The notes beneath the pieces are model-generated. The model was given only the letters and a program-made list of their open reading frames with translations, did no database searches and had not been told where the DNA came from. From assembly GCF_024519435.1 (NCBI RefSeq), contig NZ_JALJRZ010000007.1, positions 62,001-126,000 of the forward strand: a DNA stretch of 64,000 nucleotides. The letters run 5' to 3'. Below, in pieces: positions 35,906 to 48,779 of this stretch (positions within the stretch are counted from its first letter, which is position 1; each line of letters starts with the position of its first letter). The position numbers and the translations under genes are program-made. The DNA comes from Terrabacter sp. Ter38 (GTDB lineage: Bacteria > Actinomycetota > Actinomycetes > Actinomycetales > Dermatophilaceae).

Positions 35906-37489
35906 GTGCCCGACTCGAACACCTCGCTCGCCGCTGCGCCCGCGCCACACGCCGACCTCGCGTGGGGACGCACGTGGCCGAGCCTCGAGGTCTTCACCGA
36001 GCTGGCCCTCGAGCACCGTCGTGTCATCCCGGTCGTCCGCCGGGTGCTCGCCGACGCGGAGACGCCGGTCGGCGTCTACCGCAAGCTCGCCAAGGACGCC
36101 CCGGGCACCTTCCTGCTCGAGTCCGCCGAGCACGGCGGCGTCTGGTCGCGCTACTCGATCGTCGGGGCGCGCAGCGCGGCGACGTTGACCGAGAAGGACG
36201 GACGGGTCCACTGGATCGGCGAGCCGCCCGTCGGGCTGCCCACCGACGGTGACCCGACCGTGGCGGTCCGCGACACCGTCGCCGCCCTCGCGACGCCTCG
36301 GACGCCGGGTCTGCCGCCCCTGACCGGGGGACTCGTCGGAGCCATCACCTACGACGCCGTCCGCCGCTGGGAGAAGGTCCCCGACGGCGGGCGCGACGAG
36401 CTCGACCTGCCCGAGGTCGCGATGATGCTCGCCACCGACCTCGCGGTCTTCGACCACAGCGACGGCTCCCTGCTGCTCGTCGCCAACGCCGTCAACCACG
36501 ACGCGACCGACGAGCGCATCGAGGATGCCTGGGCCGATGCCGTGAGCCGCCTCGACCGGATGGCCGACGAGCTGGCGGCCCCCGCTCCGAGCACGGTGGC
36601 CACCATCGAGCCCACCCCGATCAACCCGACGAGCAGCCACACGCAGGCCGAGTACGAGGAGATGGTCGAGGAGGCCAAGGAGGCGATCCGGGCCGGCGAG
36701 GCCTTCCAGATCGTCGTCTCCCAGCGCTTCACCGTGCCCTGTCGGGCCGACGCCCTCGACGTCTATCGCGCGCTGCGGGTCAGCAACCCCAGCCCGTACA
36801 TGTACCTCTTGAGGATCCCGCACCCCGACGGCACGGCGTACGACATCGTCGGCTCGAGCCCCGAGGCGCTCATCAAGGTGACGGGACGCCAGGCGATCAC
36901 CCACCCCATCGCCGGGTCGCGCCCGCGGGGCAAGAGTCCCGACCACGACGCGCACCTCGCCGAGGAGCTGCTCGGCGACGCGAAGGAGCGGGCGGAGCAC
37001 CTCATGCTCGTCGACCTCGCGCGTAACGACCTCCAGCGCATCTGCCGCGCCGGCACCGTCGACACCGTCGACTTCATGTCGATCCGGCGCTACAGCCACA
37101 TCATGCACATCGAGTCGACCGTCGTCGGGGACCTGCGCGAGGACCAGAACGCCTACGACGCGCTCGTCGCCACCTTCCCCGCGGGCACGCTGAGCGGGGC
37201 ACCGAAGCCGCGCGCCATGGCCCTCATCGACGCCTACGAGGGGCTGCGGCGCGGTCTCTACGGCGGCGTCGTCGGCTACCTCGACTTCGCCGGCGACCTC
37301 GACATGGCCATCGCGATCCGCACCGCGCTCATCAAGGACGGTCGCGCGCACGTCCAGGCCGGTGCGGGCATCGTCGCGGACTCGGTGCCGCACCTCGAGT
37401 ACGAGGAGACGGTCAACAAGGCCGCCGCCGCCCTGCGCGCCGTGGCCGCCGCCGCGGGCCTGCGACCGCTGGGAGACCACCGCCCATGA
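35906..37489 (+). CDS. trpE: Anthranilate synthase component I
   Basis: 527 residues. Makes anthranilate from chorismate using ammonia from TrpG, which is not in the window. The tryptophan-binding region includes FLLESAEHGGVWSRYSIVG. The chorismate-binding domain has IRAGEAFQIVVSQRF, SPEALIKVTGRQAITHPIAGSRPRG and PAGTLSGAPKPRAM. It probably starts the cluster trpE, TIGR02234, HGxxPAAW, trpC, trpB, trpA and lgt. It overlaps the next gene as ATGA. Confidence 0.96.
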   Translation: MPDSNTSLAAAPAPHADLAWGRTWPSLEVFTELALEHRRVIPVVRRVLADAETPVGVYRKLAKDAPGTFLLESAEHGGVWSRYSIVGARSAATLTEKDGRVHWIGEPPVGLPTDGDPTVAVRDTVAALATPRTPGLPPLTGGLVGAITYDAVRRWEKVPDGGRDELDLPEVAMMLATDLAVFDHSDGSLLLVANAVNHDATDERIEDAWADAVSRLDRMADELAAPAPSTVATIEPTPINPTSSHTQAEYEEMVEEAKEAIRAGEAFQIVVSQRFTVPCRADALDVYRALRVSNPSPYMYLLRIPHPDGTAYDIVGSSPEALIKVTGRQAITHPIAGSRPRGKSPDHDAHLAEELLGDAKERAEHLMLVDLARNDLQRICRAGTVDTVDFMSIRRYSHIMHIESTVVGDLREDQNAYDALVATFPAGTLSGAPKPRAMALIDAYEGLRRGLYGGVVGYLDFAGDLDMAIAIRTALIKDGRAHVQAGAGIVADSVPHLEYEETVNKAAAALRAVAAAAGLRPLGDHRP

Positions 37490-38091
37490 CCTCCTGGACC
37501 CACCCCGGTGCCCTCGACAAGAAGCGTGCAGCCCTCGTCGTCCTCGTCCCCGCGGCCCTGCTGCTCGGCCTCACGACGCGCCCGTGGGCGAGTGGCGAGT
37601 CCAAGGACGTCCTCAGCCAGGCGGTCACCGACGTGACCGGCGGCACCGCAGCGCCCGGGGTCGTCGGTCTCACCGCCGTCTGCGTCGTGGCCCTGCTCGG
37701 GCTCATGACAGGTGGCCGCATCATCCGGGCCGTCGCCGCGGCCGTCATCGTGCTGGCCTCCCTCGGTGCCCTGGCCATGACGGTCCTCGTCGCGCTGCGC
37801 CCGGTCGACACCGTCGCCGACGCGGTCGCCCGCGAGCTCGCTCGGACGACGGCTCCGGCCGCCACCGGAGCGAGCACCGGGTGGGTCTGGCTGGCCGTCG
37901 CGGCCGCCCTCCTGCTGGTCCTCGGGTCCGCCGCGGCAGCCGTGTCGAGCCCCACGTGGGCCGGCCTCTCGGGTCGCTACGAGCGGGGCGACAAGCCCGA
38001 GAGCGGGCCCCGTGGAGAGGTCCGCACGACGTGGGACGAGCTGTCCGAGGGCCGGGACCCGACCCTGCGCGACGCCCCTGACGAGACCTGA
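37486..38091 (+). CDS. Trp-operon conserved membrane protein (TIGR02234 type)
   Basis: 201 residues with four hydrophobic segments (about 16-30, 58-75, 81-100, 130-150) and a charged C-terminal tail. LVVLVPAALLLGLTTRPWAS is typical of the actinobacterial family found only beside trp genes. Its role is unknown; its place suggests a link to tryptophan or chorismate metabolism. Start coupled to trpE. Confidence 0.82.
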   Translation: MTSWTHPGALDKKRAALVVLVPAALLLGLTTRPWASGESKDVLSQAVTDVTGGTAAPGVVGLTAVCVVALLGLMTGGRIIRAVAAAVIVLASLGALAMTVLVALRPVDTVADAVARELARTTAPAATGASTGWVWLAVAAALLLVLGSAAAAVSSPTWAGLSGRYERGDKPESGPRGEVRTTWDELSEGRDPTLRDAPDET

Positions 38092-38149
38092 CAGAATGAA
38101 CGTCGTCGGCCCGCACGCGAGTGGCGCCGACCGGACCAGAGAGGACGCC

Positions 38150-38419
38150 ATGGAAGAGCAGCACGAGGACCACGGTCACAGCACCGCAGCCTGGACCGGA
38201 GTCGGAGTCATCCTGCTCGGCACGGCCATCGCTGCGGTCGCGGTCGTCATCCCCAGCCTCGTCCTCGGCATCATCGGTGCCGTCGTCATCGTGGCCGGTG
38301 TCGCCGCGGGCAAGACCATGTCCATGGCCGGCTACGGCAACAAGGGGCACCACGCGCAAGCGGGCTCGGTCGTCGACGCCCCCGACGAGACGGGCGCCGA
38401 GACCCTCGGCAAGAGCTGA
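38150..38419 (+). CDS. HGxxPAAW-family small membrane protein
   Basis: 89 residues with two membrane segments (about 15-35 and 38-55). It starts [18 protein letters not shown], with HGHSTAAW in place of the usual HGxxPAAW (Thr replaces the Pro). Family members lie between trpE and trpC in many actinobacteria. Function unknown. ATG 38150 has agagga upstream; an upstream in-frame ATG (38096) would overlap CAGAAT, which could be an internal -10 box. Confidence 0.78.
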   Translation: MEEQHEDHGHSTAAWTGVGVILLGTAIAAVAVVIPSLVLGIIGAVVIVAGVAAGKTMSMAGYGNKGHHAQAGSVVDAPDETGAETLGKS

Positions 38420-38424
38420 GAGCA

Positions 38425-39252
38425 GTGCCGACGGTTCTCGACGGGATCATCAGCGGCGTCCGCGAGGATCTCGGACGCCGTCGCGCCGCGCTGTCGCCCG
38501 CCGACCTGGAGGCGCGGCTCGCGTCGGTGCCCCCGGCGCTCGACCCGATGCCCGGCATCCGCTCCGCCGAGGGCGTCGCCGTCATCGCCGAGGTCAAGCG
38601 GTCGAGCCCGAGCAAGGGTGCACTCGCGGACATCCCCGAGCCCGGCCTGCTGGCGCGGTCGTATGCCGCCGGGGGCGCGAGCGCCATCAGCGTGCTCACC
38701 GAGGAGCGCCGGTTCTCCGGCAGCCTCGCCGACCTCGACGCGGTGCGCGCGGCGGTCCGGACTCCCTTGCTGCGCAAGGACTTCATGGTCGACGCCTACC
38801 AGGTGACCGAGGCCCGCGCCCACGGCGCCGACCTCATCCTGCTCATTGTCGCGGCTCTCGGTGACGACCTCATGCGTGACCTGCACGACCAGGCCCGCGA
38901 GCTCGGCATGACCGCGCTCGTCGAGGTCCACGACGCCTCCGAGCTCGACCGGGCCCTCGCACTCGACCCCGTCCTCGTCGGGGTCAACGCCCGCAACCTC
39001 AAGACCCTCGAGGTCGACCCCCGCACCGTGACCGACCTGCTGCCGCGCGTCCCCGAGGGCGTCGTCGGCGTGGCCGAGTCCGGGGTCAGCGGGCCGGCCG
39101 ACGTCGCCGCCTACGTCCGCGCCGGAGCCGGAGCCGTGCTCGTCGGCGAGGCCCTCGTCAAGGACGGCGCCCCCGAGGCCGCGATCCGCGGCTTCATCGA
39201 CGCCGCGACCGCGGTCCGGGCCTCGGCCCGACCCGGCGCGGCAGGAGAGTGA
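38425..39252 (+). CDS. trpC: Indole-3-glycerol phosphate synthase
   Basis: 275 residues from GTG 38425, 5 bases after the HGxxPAAW gene. TIM barrel that closes the indole ring. Motifs: [18 protein letters not shown] (catalytic Lys region), [49 protein letters not shown] and VAESGVSG. All catalytic residues I can place are present. Confidence 0.96.
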   Translation: MPTVLDGIISGVREDLGRRRAALSPADLEARLASVPPALDPMPGIRSAEGVAVIAEVKRSSPSKGALADIPEPGLLARSYAAGGASAISVLTEERRFSGSLADLDAVRAAVRTPLLRKDFMVDAYQVTEARAHGADLILLIVAALGDDLMRDLHDQARELGMTALVEVHDASELDRALALDPVLVGVNARNLKTLEVDPRTVTDLLPRVPEGVVGVAESGVSGPADVAAYVRAGAGAVLVGEALVKDGAPEAAIRGFIDAATAVRASARPGAAGE

Positions 39253-39254
39253 GC

Positions 39255-40510
<1,256 letters not shown>

Positions 40511-40514
<4 letters not shown>

Positions 40515-41311
40515 GCGTCGCCACGATCATCGAGAAGTGCCGCGCCGACGACCGCGCCGCACTCATCGGCTACCTCCCCGTCGGCTTCCCGTCGGTCGAG
40601 GGGTCGATCGCCGCGATGAAGGTCCTCGTCGAGTCCGGCGTCGACATCATCGAGATCGGGGTGCCCTACAGCGACCCGGTCATGGACGGCCCCGTCATCC
40701 AGGACGCCGCCGTGCGGGCCCTCGCGGCCGGCGTGCACCTCACCGACATCTTCACCGCAGCCCGCGAGGTCTCGGCCGCCGGCGCGGGTGCGCTCGTCAT
40801 GACGTACTGGAACCCCGTCCTGCGCTACGGCGTCGAGCGCTTCGCCGCCGACCTCGCGGCTGCCGGGGGAGCCGGGCTCATCACTCCTGACCTCATCCCG
40901 GACGAGGCGGGCGACTGGATCGCTGCTGCCGACGCCCACGGCCTCGACAAGGTCTTCCTCGTCGCACCGAGCTCGACGCCCGAGCGCCTCGAGGCCGTGA
41001 CCTCCCAGTGCCGCGGCTTCGTCTACGCGACCGCAGTCATGGGCGTCACCGGTGCCCGCGCCAGCGTCGGCGAGGCCGCCGACGCCCTCGTCTCACGCAC
41101 TCGGGAGCACACCGACCTGCCCGTCTGCGTCGGGCTCGGCGTCTCGACCGGTGACCAGGCCGCACAGGTGGGCCGCTACGCCGACGGAGTCATCGTCGGC
41201 TCGGCCCTCGTGCGCTGCCTCACCGAGGCCGACTCCGACGAGCAGGGGCTCGAGGCGCTCGGCTCGCTGGCCCGCGAGCTCGCCGACGGGGTCCGCCGGG
41301 GCCGGTCATGA
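40511..41311 (+). CDS. trpA: Tryptophan synthase alpha chain
   Basis: 266 residues from GTG 40511, overlapping trpB as GTGA. Cleaves indoleglycerol phosphate to indole. Catalytic Glu and Asp lie in [19 protein letters not shown]. Others are [29 protein letters not shown] and the loop [13 protein letters not shown]. The phosphate is held by VGLGVS and VIVGSALV. Confidence 0.96.
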
Positions 41312-42378
41312 GCCTCCTCGCCGGGGTCCCGGCCGCGCTGGGCGCCGTCCTGCCCGCCGACATCCCGTCGCCGAGCGTGGGGGTCTGGCACCTCGGCCCG
41401 CTGCCGATCCGCGGGTACGCCATGTGCATCCTCGCCGGCATCGTCGTCGCGGTCTGGCTGACGCAGAAGCGTCTGGAGGCCCGCGGGCACCGCAAGGGCG
41501 TCGCCATCGACATCTCCGCGTGGGCGGTGCCGTTCGGCATCGTCGGCGGACGCATCTACCACCTCATCACGACGCCGCAGCCGTACTTCGGTGAGAACGG
41601 CGACCCGTGGAAGGCGTTCGCCATCTACGAGGGCGGGCTCGGCATCTGGGGCGCCGTGGCGCTGGGCGCCGTCGGCGCGTGGATCGGCTGCCGCAAGAAC
41701 GGCGTCGCCTTCCGCGACTTCGTCGACGCCGCCGCTCCCGGCCTCGCGATCGCTCAGGCCATGGGCCGCTTCGGCAACTGGTTCAACAACGAGATCTACG
41801 GCGCACCGACCGACCTGCCATGGAGGCTGCGCATCTACGAGTGGGACACCTCGGTCGGGCGGGCCGTCGTCGACGCCCAGGGCAACCCCGTCGTCAAGGG
41901 CTACTTCCACCCCACGTTCCTCTACGAGGCCATCTGGTGCCTGCTGCTCGCGGCCTTCCTCATCTGGCTCGGCCGTCATCGCCGGCTCCAGGCCGGCCAG
42001 GTCTTCGCCGCCTACGTCATGGGCTACCCGATCGGGCGCATCGTCATCGAGAACATGCGCACCGACTCGGCCAACCTCATCCTCGGTCAGCGCGTCAACA
42101 CGTGGGTCTCGATCCTCGTCTTCCTTCTCGGCGTCTACCTGTGGCGGCGGTTCGCCCGGATGGAGCAGCCCCCGGTCCCCGTGTCGCCGGACCAGCCGAC
42201 CGGTGCCGGAGAGGGTGAGCACCCCCACGACGACGGGGCAGATGGCGACCCGGTCGACGCGCGGGCCGACGAGACGGGCGCCGACGACCCCGAAGATCCT
42301 TCGGTGCAGGCCGCCTCGGACCGGCCGAACCACACCGTGGGCAGCGAGGCGAAGGCGGACCGTCCGGCGCAGTCCTGA
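41308..42378 (+). CDS. lgt: Prolipoprotein diacylglyceryl transferase
   Basis: 356 residues, seven membrane segments. Adds diacylglycerol to lipobox Cys of lipoproteins such as those at 214 and 51414. The signature is AQAMGRFGNWFNNEIYGAP; GGRIYHLITTP and YFHPTFLYEAIWC are also conserved. The last 70 residues are a charged, low-complexity tail rich in Asp, Glu and Pro, common in actinobacterial Lgt. Start overlaps trpA as ATGA; trp-lgt linkage is usual in actinobacteria. Confidence 0.95.
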   Translation: MSLLAGVPAALGAVLPADIPSPSVGVWHLGPLPIRGYAMCILAGIVVAVWLTQKRLEARGHRKGVAIDISAWAVPFGIVGGRIYHLITTPQPYFGENGDPWKAFAIYEGGLGIWGAVALGAVGAWIGCRKNGVAFRDFVDAAAPGLAIAQAMGRFGNWFNNEIYGAPTDLPWRLRIYEWDTSVGRAVVDAQGNPVVKGYFHPTFLYEAIWCLLLAAFLIWLGRHRRLQAGQVFAAYVMGYPIGRIVIENMRTDSANLILGQRVNTWVSILVFLLGVYLWRRFARMEQPPVPVSPDQPTGAGEGEHPHDDGADGDPVDARADETGADDPEDPSVQAASDRPNHTVGSEAKADRPAQS

Positions 42379-42580
42379 CGCGGTCTGCGTCCTGTCTCGT
42401 GCGTGGCCCTGAGCACGGCGTCTCACGATTCGGAATCCGCCGTATCAACAGGTAGGACGAGCGGTCCCTCCGATATCGTCGTCAGCAACGCCTGTGGCCA
42501 GTGCCGTCCACATGCCCTCAGTCATGTCGCGTGGCCCCGTCGCGGTCGCCCGCCTGGGACCCAGCAGAAGGACGGTGAAG
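42379..42580. other. gltB upstream region
   Basis: 202 bases. It holds the small palindrome gattcggaatc (42427-42437) and, a little downstream, taggac (42452-42457), a weak -10 candidate. gatatcg (42473-42479) is AT-richer than its surroundings. I cannot place a known nitrogen-control (GlnR or AmtR) box by eye. Confidence 0.3.
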
Positions 42581-45500
42581 ATGCCGCCGCACACCCCCAC
42601 CCGTGCCCTCTTCAGTGCACACCCGGAGAACTCCGGTCTCTACCGGCGCGAGTTCGAGCACGATGCCTGCGGCGTCGCCCTCATCGCGACGATGCGGGGG
42701 ACGGCGGGGCACGACATCGTCGACCACGCCCTCACGGCACTGCGCAACCTCGACCACCGGGGTGCCACGGGCGCCGACCCGCTCGTCGGTGACGGCGCGG
42801 GCATCCTGACGCAGATCCCCGACGAGTTCTTCCGGGCGACCGTCCCCTTCACGCTCCCCAACAGCGGGGCGTATGCCGCCGGCATCGCCTTCCTGCCCCC
42901 GAACCCCATCGAGCGCGCCGCCGCCAAGGCGCGGATCGAGGAGATCGCGGTCGCCGAGAACCTCAAGGTGCTCGGCTGGCGCGAGGTCCCCGTCGAGGCC
43001 GACCTCGTCGGCACCGTCGCGCGCGACTGCATGCCGTTCTTCGAGCAGCTCTTCGTCAGCAGCTCGATCGGTCGTCAGGTGGCCCTCGGACTCGACCGGC
43101 TCGCGTTCTGCCTGCGCAAGCGCGCCGAGCACGAGGTCGACGTCTACTTCGCCTCGCTCAGCTCCCGCACCATCGTCTACAAGGGCATGCTGACGACCGG
43201 CCAGCTCGAGCCGTTCTTCCCGGACCTGTCGGACCCGCGCTTCGCGAGCGAGCTCGCCCTCGTGCACTCGCGTTTCTCGACCAACACGTTCCCGTCGTGG
43301 CCCCTCGCGCACCCGTACCGTTTCATCGCCCACAACGGCGAGATCAACACCGTCAAGGGCAACCGCAACTGGATGCACGCCCGAGAGAGCCTCCTGACGT
43401 CCGACATCATCCCGGGCGACCTCGAGCGCATCTTCCCGGTCTGCACGCCGGAGGCGTCGGACTCGGCGAGCTTCGACGAGGTGCTCGAGCTGCTCCACCT
43501 CGGTGGCCGTTCGCTCCCGCACGCCGTGCTCATGATGATCCCCGAGGCGTGGGAGAACCACGCCACCATGGACCCCGCCCGCAAGGCCTTCTACGAGTTC
43601 CACTCGACCTTCATGGAGCCGTGGGACGGTCCCGCCAACGTCTGCTTCAGCGACGGCACGCTCGTCGGAGCGGTCCTCGACCGCAACGGCCTGCGTCCCG
43701 GCCGCTACACCGTCACCGACGACGGCCTCGTCGTGCTCGCGTCGGAGTCCGGGGTGCTCGAGCTCGACCCCGGGACCATCGTCCAGCGGGGCCGGCTGCA
43801 GCCCGGCAAGATGTTCCTCGTCGACACCGAGCACGGCCGCATCGTCAGCGACGAGGAGATCAAGAGCCAGCTCGCGGCGGCCAAGCCGTACGCCGAGTGG
43901 CTGCACGCAGGGCTGATCCGGCTCGAGGACCTTCCCGAGCGCGAGCACATCGTGCACACCGCCGCCTCGGTCGCGCGTCGTCAGCAGACCTTCGGCTACA
44001 CCGCCGAGGAGCTGCGCATCCTGCTGACGCCGATGGCCCGCTCGGGTGGCGAGGCGCTCGGCTCGATGGGCACCGACACGCCCATCGCCGTCCTGTCCTC
44101 GCGACCGCGTCTGCTCTTCGACTACTTCACCCAGCTCTTCGCGCAGGTCACCAACCCACCGCTCGACGCGATCCGCGAGGAGCTCGTCACCTCGCTCGGC
44201 ACGTACATGGGCCCCGAGGGCAACGCGCTGTCGGCATCCCCGAGCCACGCCCGCCAGCTCGTCCTCGACTTCCCCGTCATCGACAACGACGAGCTCGCCA
44301 AGATCGTGCACATCAACGCCGACGGCGACCTGCCCGGCTACGCCACGCACGTCGTCCGCGGCCTCTACGACGTCACCGGGGGAGCGGCCGCGATGCGCGA
44401 CCGCCTCGAGGAGATCTTCGCCGAGGTCTCGCAGGCGATCCGCCGCGGAGCCCGCTTCGTCGTGCTCTCCGACCGGGACTCGGGCCGTGACCTCGCGCCC
44501 ATCCCGTCGCTGCTGCTCACGGCTGCCGTCCACCACCACCTCATCCGCGAGAAGACGCGCACCCAGGTGGGTCTGCTCGTCGAGGCCGGCGACGTCCGTG
44601 AGGTCCACCACGTGGCCCTGCTCATCGGCTTCGGCGCCGCCGCCGTCAACCCCTACCTGGCGATGGAGACCGTCGAGGACCTCGTCCGGGCGGGCGAGAT
44701 CGAGGGCGTCACGCCCGAGAAGGCCGTCGCCAACCTCATCAAGGCGCTCGGCAAGGGGGTCCTCAAGGTCATGTCCAAGATGGGCATCTCGACCGTCGCC
44801 TCCTACCGCGGCGCCCAGGTCTTCGAGGCCATCGGTCTGGCCCAGCCGCTCGTCGACCGCTACTTCACCGGCACGGTCAGCCAGCTCGGCGGCGTCGGTC
44901 TCGACGTCATCGCCCGCGAGGCGGCCGAGCGCCACGCCCGGGCCTATCCGCCGGACGGCGTCCACCAGCCGCACCGCACCCTCGAGGTCGGCGGCGAGTA
45001 CCAGTGGCGCCGCGAGGGCGAGCCGCACCTCTTCGACCCCGAGACGGTCTTCCGCCTCCAGCACTCGACGCGTCAGCGTCGCTACGACATCTTCAAGCAG
45101 TACACCGGGCGCATCGACGACCAGACCTCCCGCCTCATGACGCTGCGTGGTCTCATGGGCTTCCGACCGACGGGGGTCACGGGGCGCCTGCCCGTGCCGA
45201 TCGAGGAGGTCGAGCCGGTCAGCGAGATCGTCAAGCGCTTCAACACCGGCGCGATGAGCTACGGCTCGATCTCCAAGGAGGCGCACGAGACCCTGGCGAT
45301 CGCGATGAACCACCTCGGCGGTCGCTCCAACACCGGCGAGGGCGGCGAGGACATCGACCGGCTGCTCGACCCCGAGCGCCGATCTGCCGTGAAGCAGGTC
45401 GCGTCCGGACGGTTCGGCGTGACGAGCCTCTACCTCACCCACTCCGACGACATCCAGATCAAGATGGCGCAGGGCGCCAAGCCCGGCGAGGGCGGGCAGC

Positions 45501-47146
45501 TGCCCGGGCACAAGGTCTACCCGTGGGTCGCCAAGACGCGGCACTCGACGCCCGGCGTCGGCCTCATCTCGCCGCCCCCGCACCACGACATCTACTCGAT
45601 CGAGGACCTGGCGCAGCTGATCCACGACCTCAAGAACGCCAACCCGGCGGCGCGCATCCACGTCAAGCTCGTCTCCGAGATCGGGGTCGGCACGGTCGCG
45701 GCCGGCGTGTCCAAGGCGCACGCCGACGTCGTCCTCATCTCCGGCCACGACGGCGGCACGGGCGCCTCGCCGCTCACCTCGCTCAAGCACGCGGGCGCAC
45801 CGTGGGAGCTCGGCCTCGCCGAGGCCCAGCAGACCCTCGTGCTCAACGGCCTGCGCGACCGCATCGTCGTCCAGGTCGACGGGCAGCTCAAGACCGGTCG
45901 CGACGTCGTCGTGGCCGCGCTGCTCGGCGCCGAGGAGTTCGGCTTCGCCACCGCACCGCTCGTCGTCTCGGGCTGCATCATGATGCGCGTCTGCCACCTC
46001 GACACCTGTCCGGTCGGCATCGCGACCCAGAACCCCGAGCTGCGCTCGCGCTTCTCCGGCAAACCGGAGTTCGTCGAGACCTTCTTCGAGTACATCGCGC
46101 AGGAGGTGCGCGAGCACCTGGCCTCGCTCGGCTTCCGTTCGATCGAGGAGGCCGTCGGCCAGGTCGGCAGCCTCGACCTCGACAAGGCCATCGCTCACTG
46201 GAAGGCCTCCGGCCTCGACCTCAGCCCCATCCTCGCCGTGGCCGACAACCCGACCGGCGGCACGCTCCACCAGTCGGCCACGCAGGACCACGGCCTCGAC
46301 AAGGCGCTCGACAACGAGCTGCTGAGCCGCGCCCTGTCGGCCATCGAGTCCGGTGAGCCGGTGCGCACCGAGATCGCCGTGCGCAACGTCAACCGCACGG
46401 TCGGCACGATGCTCGGCCACCACGTGACCAAGGCCCACCCGCACGGTCTCGCCGACAACACCATCGAGCTGACGATGACCGGGTCCGGGGGGCAGTCCTT
46501 CGGCGCCTTCCTGCCGGCGGGCGTCACGATGCAGCTGTTCGGCGACGCCAACGACTACGTCGGCAAGGGGCTGTCGGGCGGCCGCGTCGCCGTCCGGCCG
46601 CACCGTGACGCCACGCTCGTGGCCGAGGAGAACGTCATCGGCGGCAACGTCATCGCCTACGGCGCGACGAGCGGGCAGCTCTTCCTGCGCGGCATCGTCG
46701 GCGAGCGCTTCTGCGTGCGCAACTCCGGCGCCCACGCGGTCGTCGAGGGTGTCGGCGACCACGGCTGTGAGTACATGACCGGTGGCACCGCGGTCGTGCT
46801 CGGCCGCACCGGGCGCAACTTCGCGGCCGGCATGTCCGGTGGCGTGGCCTACGTCCTCGACCTCGACGCCGACCTCGTCAACCGCGAGATGGTCGACCTC
46901 CTGCCGCTGCGGCCCGACGACGAGGAGCCGCTTCGCGAGCTGCTCGAGGGCCACGTCAGGTGGACCGAGTCGCCGGTCGCGCGGGCGCTGCTCGACGACT
47001 GGGCGGCGGCGCGCGAGCGCTTCGCGCTCGTGCTCCCGCGCGACTACCAGCGTGTGCTCGACGTCCGGACCGAGGCCGAGGCACAGGGCCTCGACCTCGA
47101 CGGACCCGACGTGTGGAACCGGATCATGGAGGCTTCCCGTGGCTGA
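42581..47146 (+). CDS. gltB: Glutamate synthase, large subunit
   Basis: 1521 residues. Makes two glutamates from glutamine and 2-oxoglutarate. The glutaminase nucleophile is Cys30 in [11 protein letters not shown], with a 29-residue propeptide expected to be removed. The FMN-binding synthase part includes [18 protein letters not shown] and [18 protein letters not shown]. The 3Fe-4S Cys set lies in [21 protein letters not shown]-terminal beta-helix region follows ([13 protein letters not shown]-like). ATG 42581 has agaagga upstream and gives the right propeptide; the frame is open to 42494. Overlaps gltD by 8 bases. Confidence 0.96.
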   Translation: MPPHTPTRALFSAHPENSGLYRREFEHDACGVALIATMRGTAGHDIVDHALTALRNLDHRGATGADPLVGDGAGILTQIPDEFFRATVPFTLPNSGAYAAGIAFLPPNPIERAAAKARIEEIAVAENLKVLGWREVPVEADLVGTVARDCMPFFEQLFVSSSIGRQVALGLDRLAFCLRKRAEHEVDVYFASLSSRTIVYKGMLTTGQLEPFFPDLSDPRFASELALVHSRFSTNTFPSWPLAHPYRFIAHNGEINTVKGNRNWMHARESLLTSDIIPGDLERIFPVCTPEASDSASFDEVLELLHLGGRSLPHAVLMMIPEAWENHATMDPARKAFYEFHSTFMEPWDGPANVCFSDGTLVGAVLDRNGLRPGRYTVTDDGLVVLASESGVLELDPGTIVQRGRLQPGKMFLVDTEHGRIVSDEEIKSQLAAAKPYAEWLHAGLIRLEDLPEREHIVHTAASVARRQQTFGYTAEELRILLTPMARSGGEALGSMGTDTPIAVLSSRPRLLFDYFTQLFAQVTNPPLDAIREELVTSLGTYMGPEGNALSASPSHARQLVLDFPVIDNDELAKIVHINADGDLPGYATHVVRGLYDVTGGAAAMRDRLEEIFAEVSQAIRRGARFVVLSDRDSGRDLAPIPSLLLTAAVHHHLIREKTRTQVGLLVEAGDVREVHHVALLIGFGAAAVNPYLAMETVEDLVRAGEIEGVTPEKAVANLIKALGKGVLKVMSKMGISTVASYRGAQVFEAIGLAQPLVDRYFTGTVSQLGGVGLDVIAREAAERHARAYPPDGVHQPHRTLEVGGEYQWRREGEPHLFDPETVFRLQHSTRQRRYDIFKQYTGRIDDQTSRLMTLRGLMGFRPTGVTGRLPVPIEEVEPVSEIVKRFNTGAMSYGSISKEAHETLAIAMNHLGGRSNTGEGGEDIDRLLDPERRSAVKQVASGRFGVTSLYLTHSDDIQIKMAQGAKPGEGGQLPGHKVYPWVAKTRHSTPGVGLISPPPHHDIYSIEDLAQLIHDLKNANPAARIHVKLVSEIGVGTVAAGVSKAHADVVLISGHDGGTGASPLTSLKHAGAPWELGLAEAQQTLVLNGLRDRIVVQVDGQLKTGRDVVVAALLGAEEFGFATAPLVVSGCIMMRVCHLDTCPVGIATQNPELRSRFSGKPEFVETFFEYIAQEVREHLASLGFRSIEEAVGQVGSLDLDKAIAHWKASGLDLSPILAVADNPTGGTLHQSATQDHGLDKALDNELLSRALSAIESGEPVRTEIAVRNVNRTVGTMLGHHVTKAHPHGLADNTIELTMTGSGGQSFGAFLPAGVTMQLFGDANDYVGKGLSGGRVAVRPHRDATLVAEENVIGGNVIAYGATSGQLFLRGIVGERFCVRNSGAHAVVEGVGDHGCEYMTGGTAVVLGRTGRNFAAGMSGGVAYVLDLDADLVNREMVDLLPLRPDDEEPLRELLEGHVRWTESPVARALLDDWAAARERFALVLPRDYQRVLDVRTEAEAQGLDLDGPDVWNRIMEASRG

Positions 47147-48596
47147 CCCCCAAGGCTTTCTCACCACCCGCGAGCGTGAGCTCCCGGCCCGCCGTCCCGT
47201 CCCCGTGCGCATCCGGGACTGGAAGGAGGTCTACGAGGAGCAGGAGCTCGGCCAGCTCCAGCGCCAGGCCGGCCGCTGCATGGACTGCGGCATCCCGTTC
47301 TGCCACTCCGGCTGCCCCCTGGGCAACCTCATCCCAGAGTGGAACAACTTCGCCTGGCGCGGGGACTGGTCCGACGCCATCGAGCGCCTCCACGCGACGA
47401 ACAACTTCCCGGAGTTCACCGGTCGGCTCTGCCCGGCACCGTGCGAGACGGCGTGCGTGCTCGGCATCAACCAGCCGGCCGTGACGATCAAGCAGGTCGA
47501 GGTCACGACGATCGAGCGCGCCTTCGACGAGGGCCTCGTCAAGCCGCTCCCGCCCGAGCGCCTGTCGGGCAAGACGGTCGCCGTCGTCGGGTCGGGGCCG
47601 GCCGGTCTGGCGGCCGCGCAGCAGCTGACGCGCGCCGGCCACACGGTCGCCGTCTTCGAACGCGCCGACAAGCCCGGCGGTCTGCTGCGCTACGGCATCC
47701 CCGAGTTCAAGATGGAGAAGTCGGTCCTCGACCGGCGTCTGGACCAGATGACGGCCGAGGGCACCCGCTTCCGCAACGGGATGGACGTCGGTGTCGACAT
47801 CACCGGTCGCCAGCTGCGCGACCGCTACGACGCCGTCGTGCTCGCGCTCGGGGCCACGGTCCCGCGCGACCTCGACGTCCCGGGGCGCCGGCTCGGCGGC
47901 ATCCACCAGGCGATGGACTACCTCCCACAGGGCAACCGGGCCGCGCTCGGCGAGCAGGTCGAGGGCCAGATCCTGGCCACCGACAAGCACGTCATCGTCA
48001 TCGGCGGCGGTGACACCGGCGCCGACTGCATCGGCACCGCGCACCGGCAGGGCGCGGCGTCCGTCACGAGCCTCGAGATCATGCCGCAGCCGGGGGAGGA
48101 CCGCCCGGGCAACCAGCCGTGGCCGACCTACCCGATGCTCTACCGCGTCGCGAGCGCCCACGAGGAGGGCGGCGAGCGCCTCTACGCCGTCAGCACGACG
48201 GAGTTCGTCGGCGACGACGACGGCAACGTCGCGGCCCTGCGCCTGACCGAGGTCGAGCTCGTCGACGGACGCCCGACGGCCAAGCCCGGCACCGAGCGCG
48301 AGATCCCGGCCCAGCTGGTCCTCTTCGCGATGGGCTTCCTCGGGCCGCAGGGTCCGGGGGTCGTCGAGCAGCTCGGCGTCGCCCTCGACGAGCGCAGCAA
48401 CGTCCAGCGGGACAAGAACTTCATGAGCTCGGTCGCCGGCGTCTTCGTCGCCGGCGATGCCGGCCGCGGACAGTCGCTCATCGTCTGGGCCATCGCCGAG
48501 GGGCGCGCCGCCGCCGCCGGCGTCGACGCGTGGCTCACCGGCTCGAGCTCGCTGCCGCGTCCGATCGGCCCGAGCGACCGCCCGGTCACGGTCTGA
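47139..48596 (+). CDS. gltD: Glutamate synthase, small subunit
   Basis: 485 residues from GTG 47139. Brings electrons from NADPH to GltB through FAD and two 4Fe-4S clusters. N-terminal Cys: [17 protein letters not shown] and [15 protein letters not shown] site [22 protein letters not shown] site [15 protein letters not shown], and the final [21 protein letters not shown]. Translation is coupled to gltB. A perfect hairpin follows 38 bases after the stop. Confidence 0.96.
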   Translation: MADPQGFLTTRERELPARRPVPVRIRDWKEVYEEQELGQLQRQAGRCMDCGIPFCHSGCPLGNLIPEWNNFAWRGDWSDAIERLHATNNFPEFTGRLCPAPCETACVLGINQPAVTIKQVEVTTIERAFDEGLVKPLPPERLSGKTVAVVGSGPAGLAAAQQLTRAGHTVAVFERADKPGGLLRYGIPEFKMEKSVLDRRLDQMTAEGTRFRNGMDVGVDITGRQLRDRYDAVVLALGATVPRDLDVPGRRLGGIHQAMDYLPQGNRAALGEQVEGQILATDKHVIVIGGGDTGADCIGTAHRQGAASVTSLEIMPQPGEDRPGNQPWPTYPMLYRVASAHEEGGERLYAVSTTEFVGDDDGNVAALRLTEVELVDGRPTAKPGTEREIPAQLVLFAMGFLGPQGPGVVEQLGVALDERSNVQRDKNFMSSVAGVFVAGDAGRGQSLIVWAIAEGRAAAAGVDAWLTGSSSLPRPIGPSDRPVTV

Positions 48597-48633
48597 CCGC
48601 CCGCGGGCATCACGCCACCGCGCCACACCCGGA

Positions 48634-48670
48634 CGTATGCCGTGTCGCCGCCTCGGCGACACGGCATACG
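48634..48670. terminator. 17-bp perfect hairpin with inverted octamers (after gltD)
   Basis: Arms 48634-48650 and 48654-48670, loop of 3 bases. The base of the stem is formed by GTATGCCG and CGGCATAC. No T-run follows. It should end or protect the gltBD transcript. Confidence 0.7.
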
Positions 48671-48745
48671 CTCATGATCACCCTGAGCCACAACGGAGCC
48701 CGCGCCGACGACGCCGCGGGGCGTCCCACAGGACGAACCCACGTG

Positions 48746-48759
48746 GTGACCCACGTCAC
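48746..48759. promoter_or_regulatory. CRP-like operator before pyk
   Basis: GTGA-cccacg-TCAC, followed by A, fits the CRP/GlxR-type site (TGTGA-N6-TCACA). The centre lies about 27 bases before the expected transcript start, in the -35 zone, so it would suit a repressor role. Confidence 0.4.
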
Positions 48760-48767
48760 AGCACCCA

Positions 48768-48773
48768 TAAGGT
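48768..48773 (+). promoter_or_regulatory. -10 box, leaderless start of pyk
   Basis: TAAGGT ends 6 bases before ATG 48780. Confidence 0.42.
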
Positions 48774-48779
48774 TGAAGC

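Noticed and set aside
33398-37480. Minus-strand open frame of about 1360 codons opposite the ABC exporter, hisI and trpE
   Set aside because: It crosses several convincing plus-strand genes and reads as Arg/Gly/Asp-rich antisense.
42518-47212. Very long minus-strand open frame (about 1560 codons) opposite gltB
   Set aside because: It mirrors gltB; third-position G+C bias removes stops from the antisense frame. Its translation is low complexity and shows no family motif.
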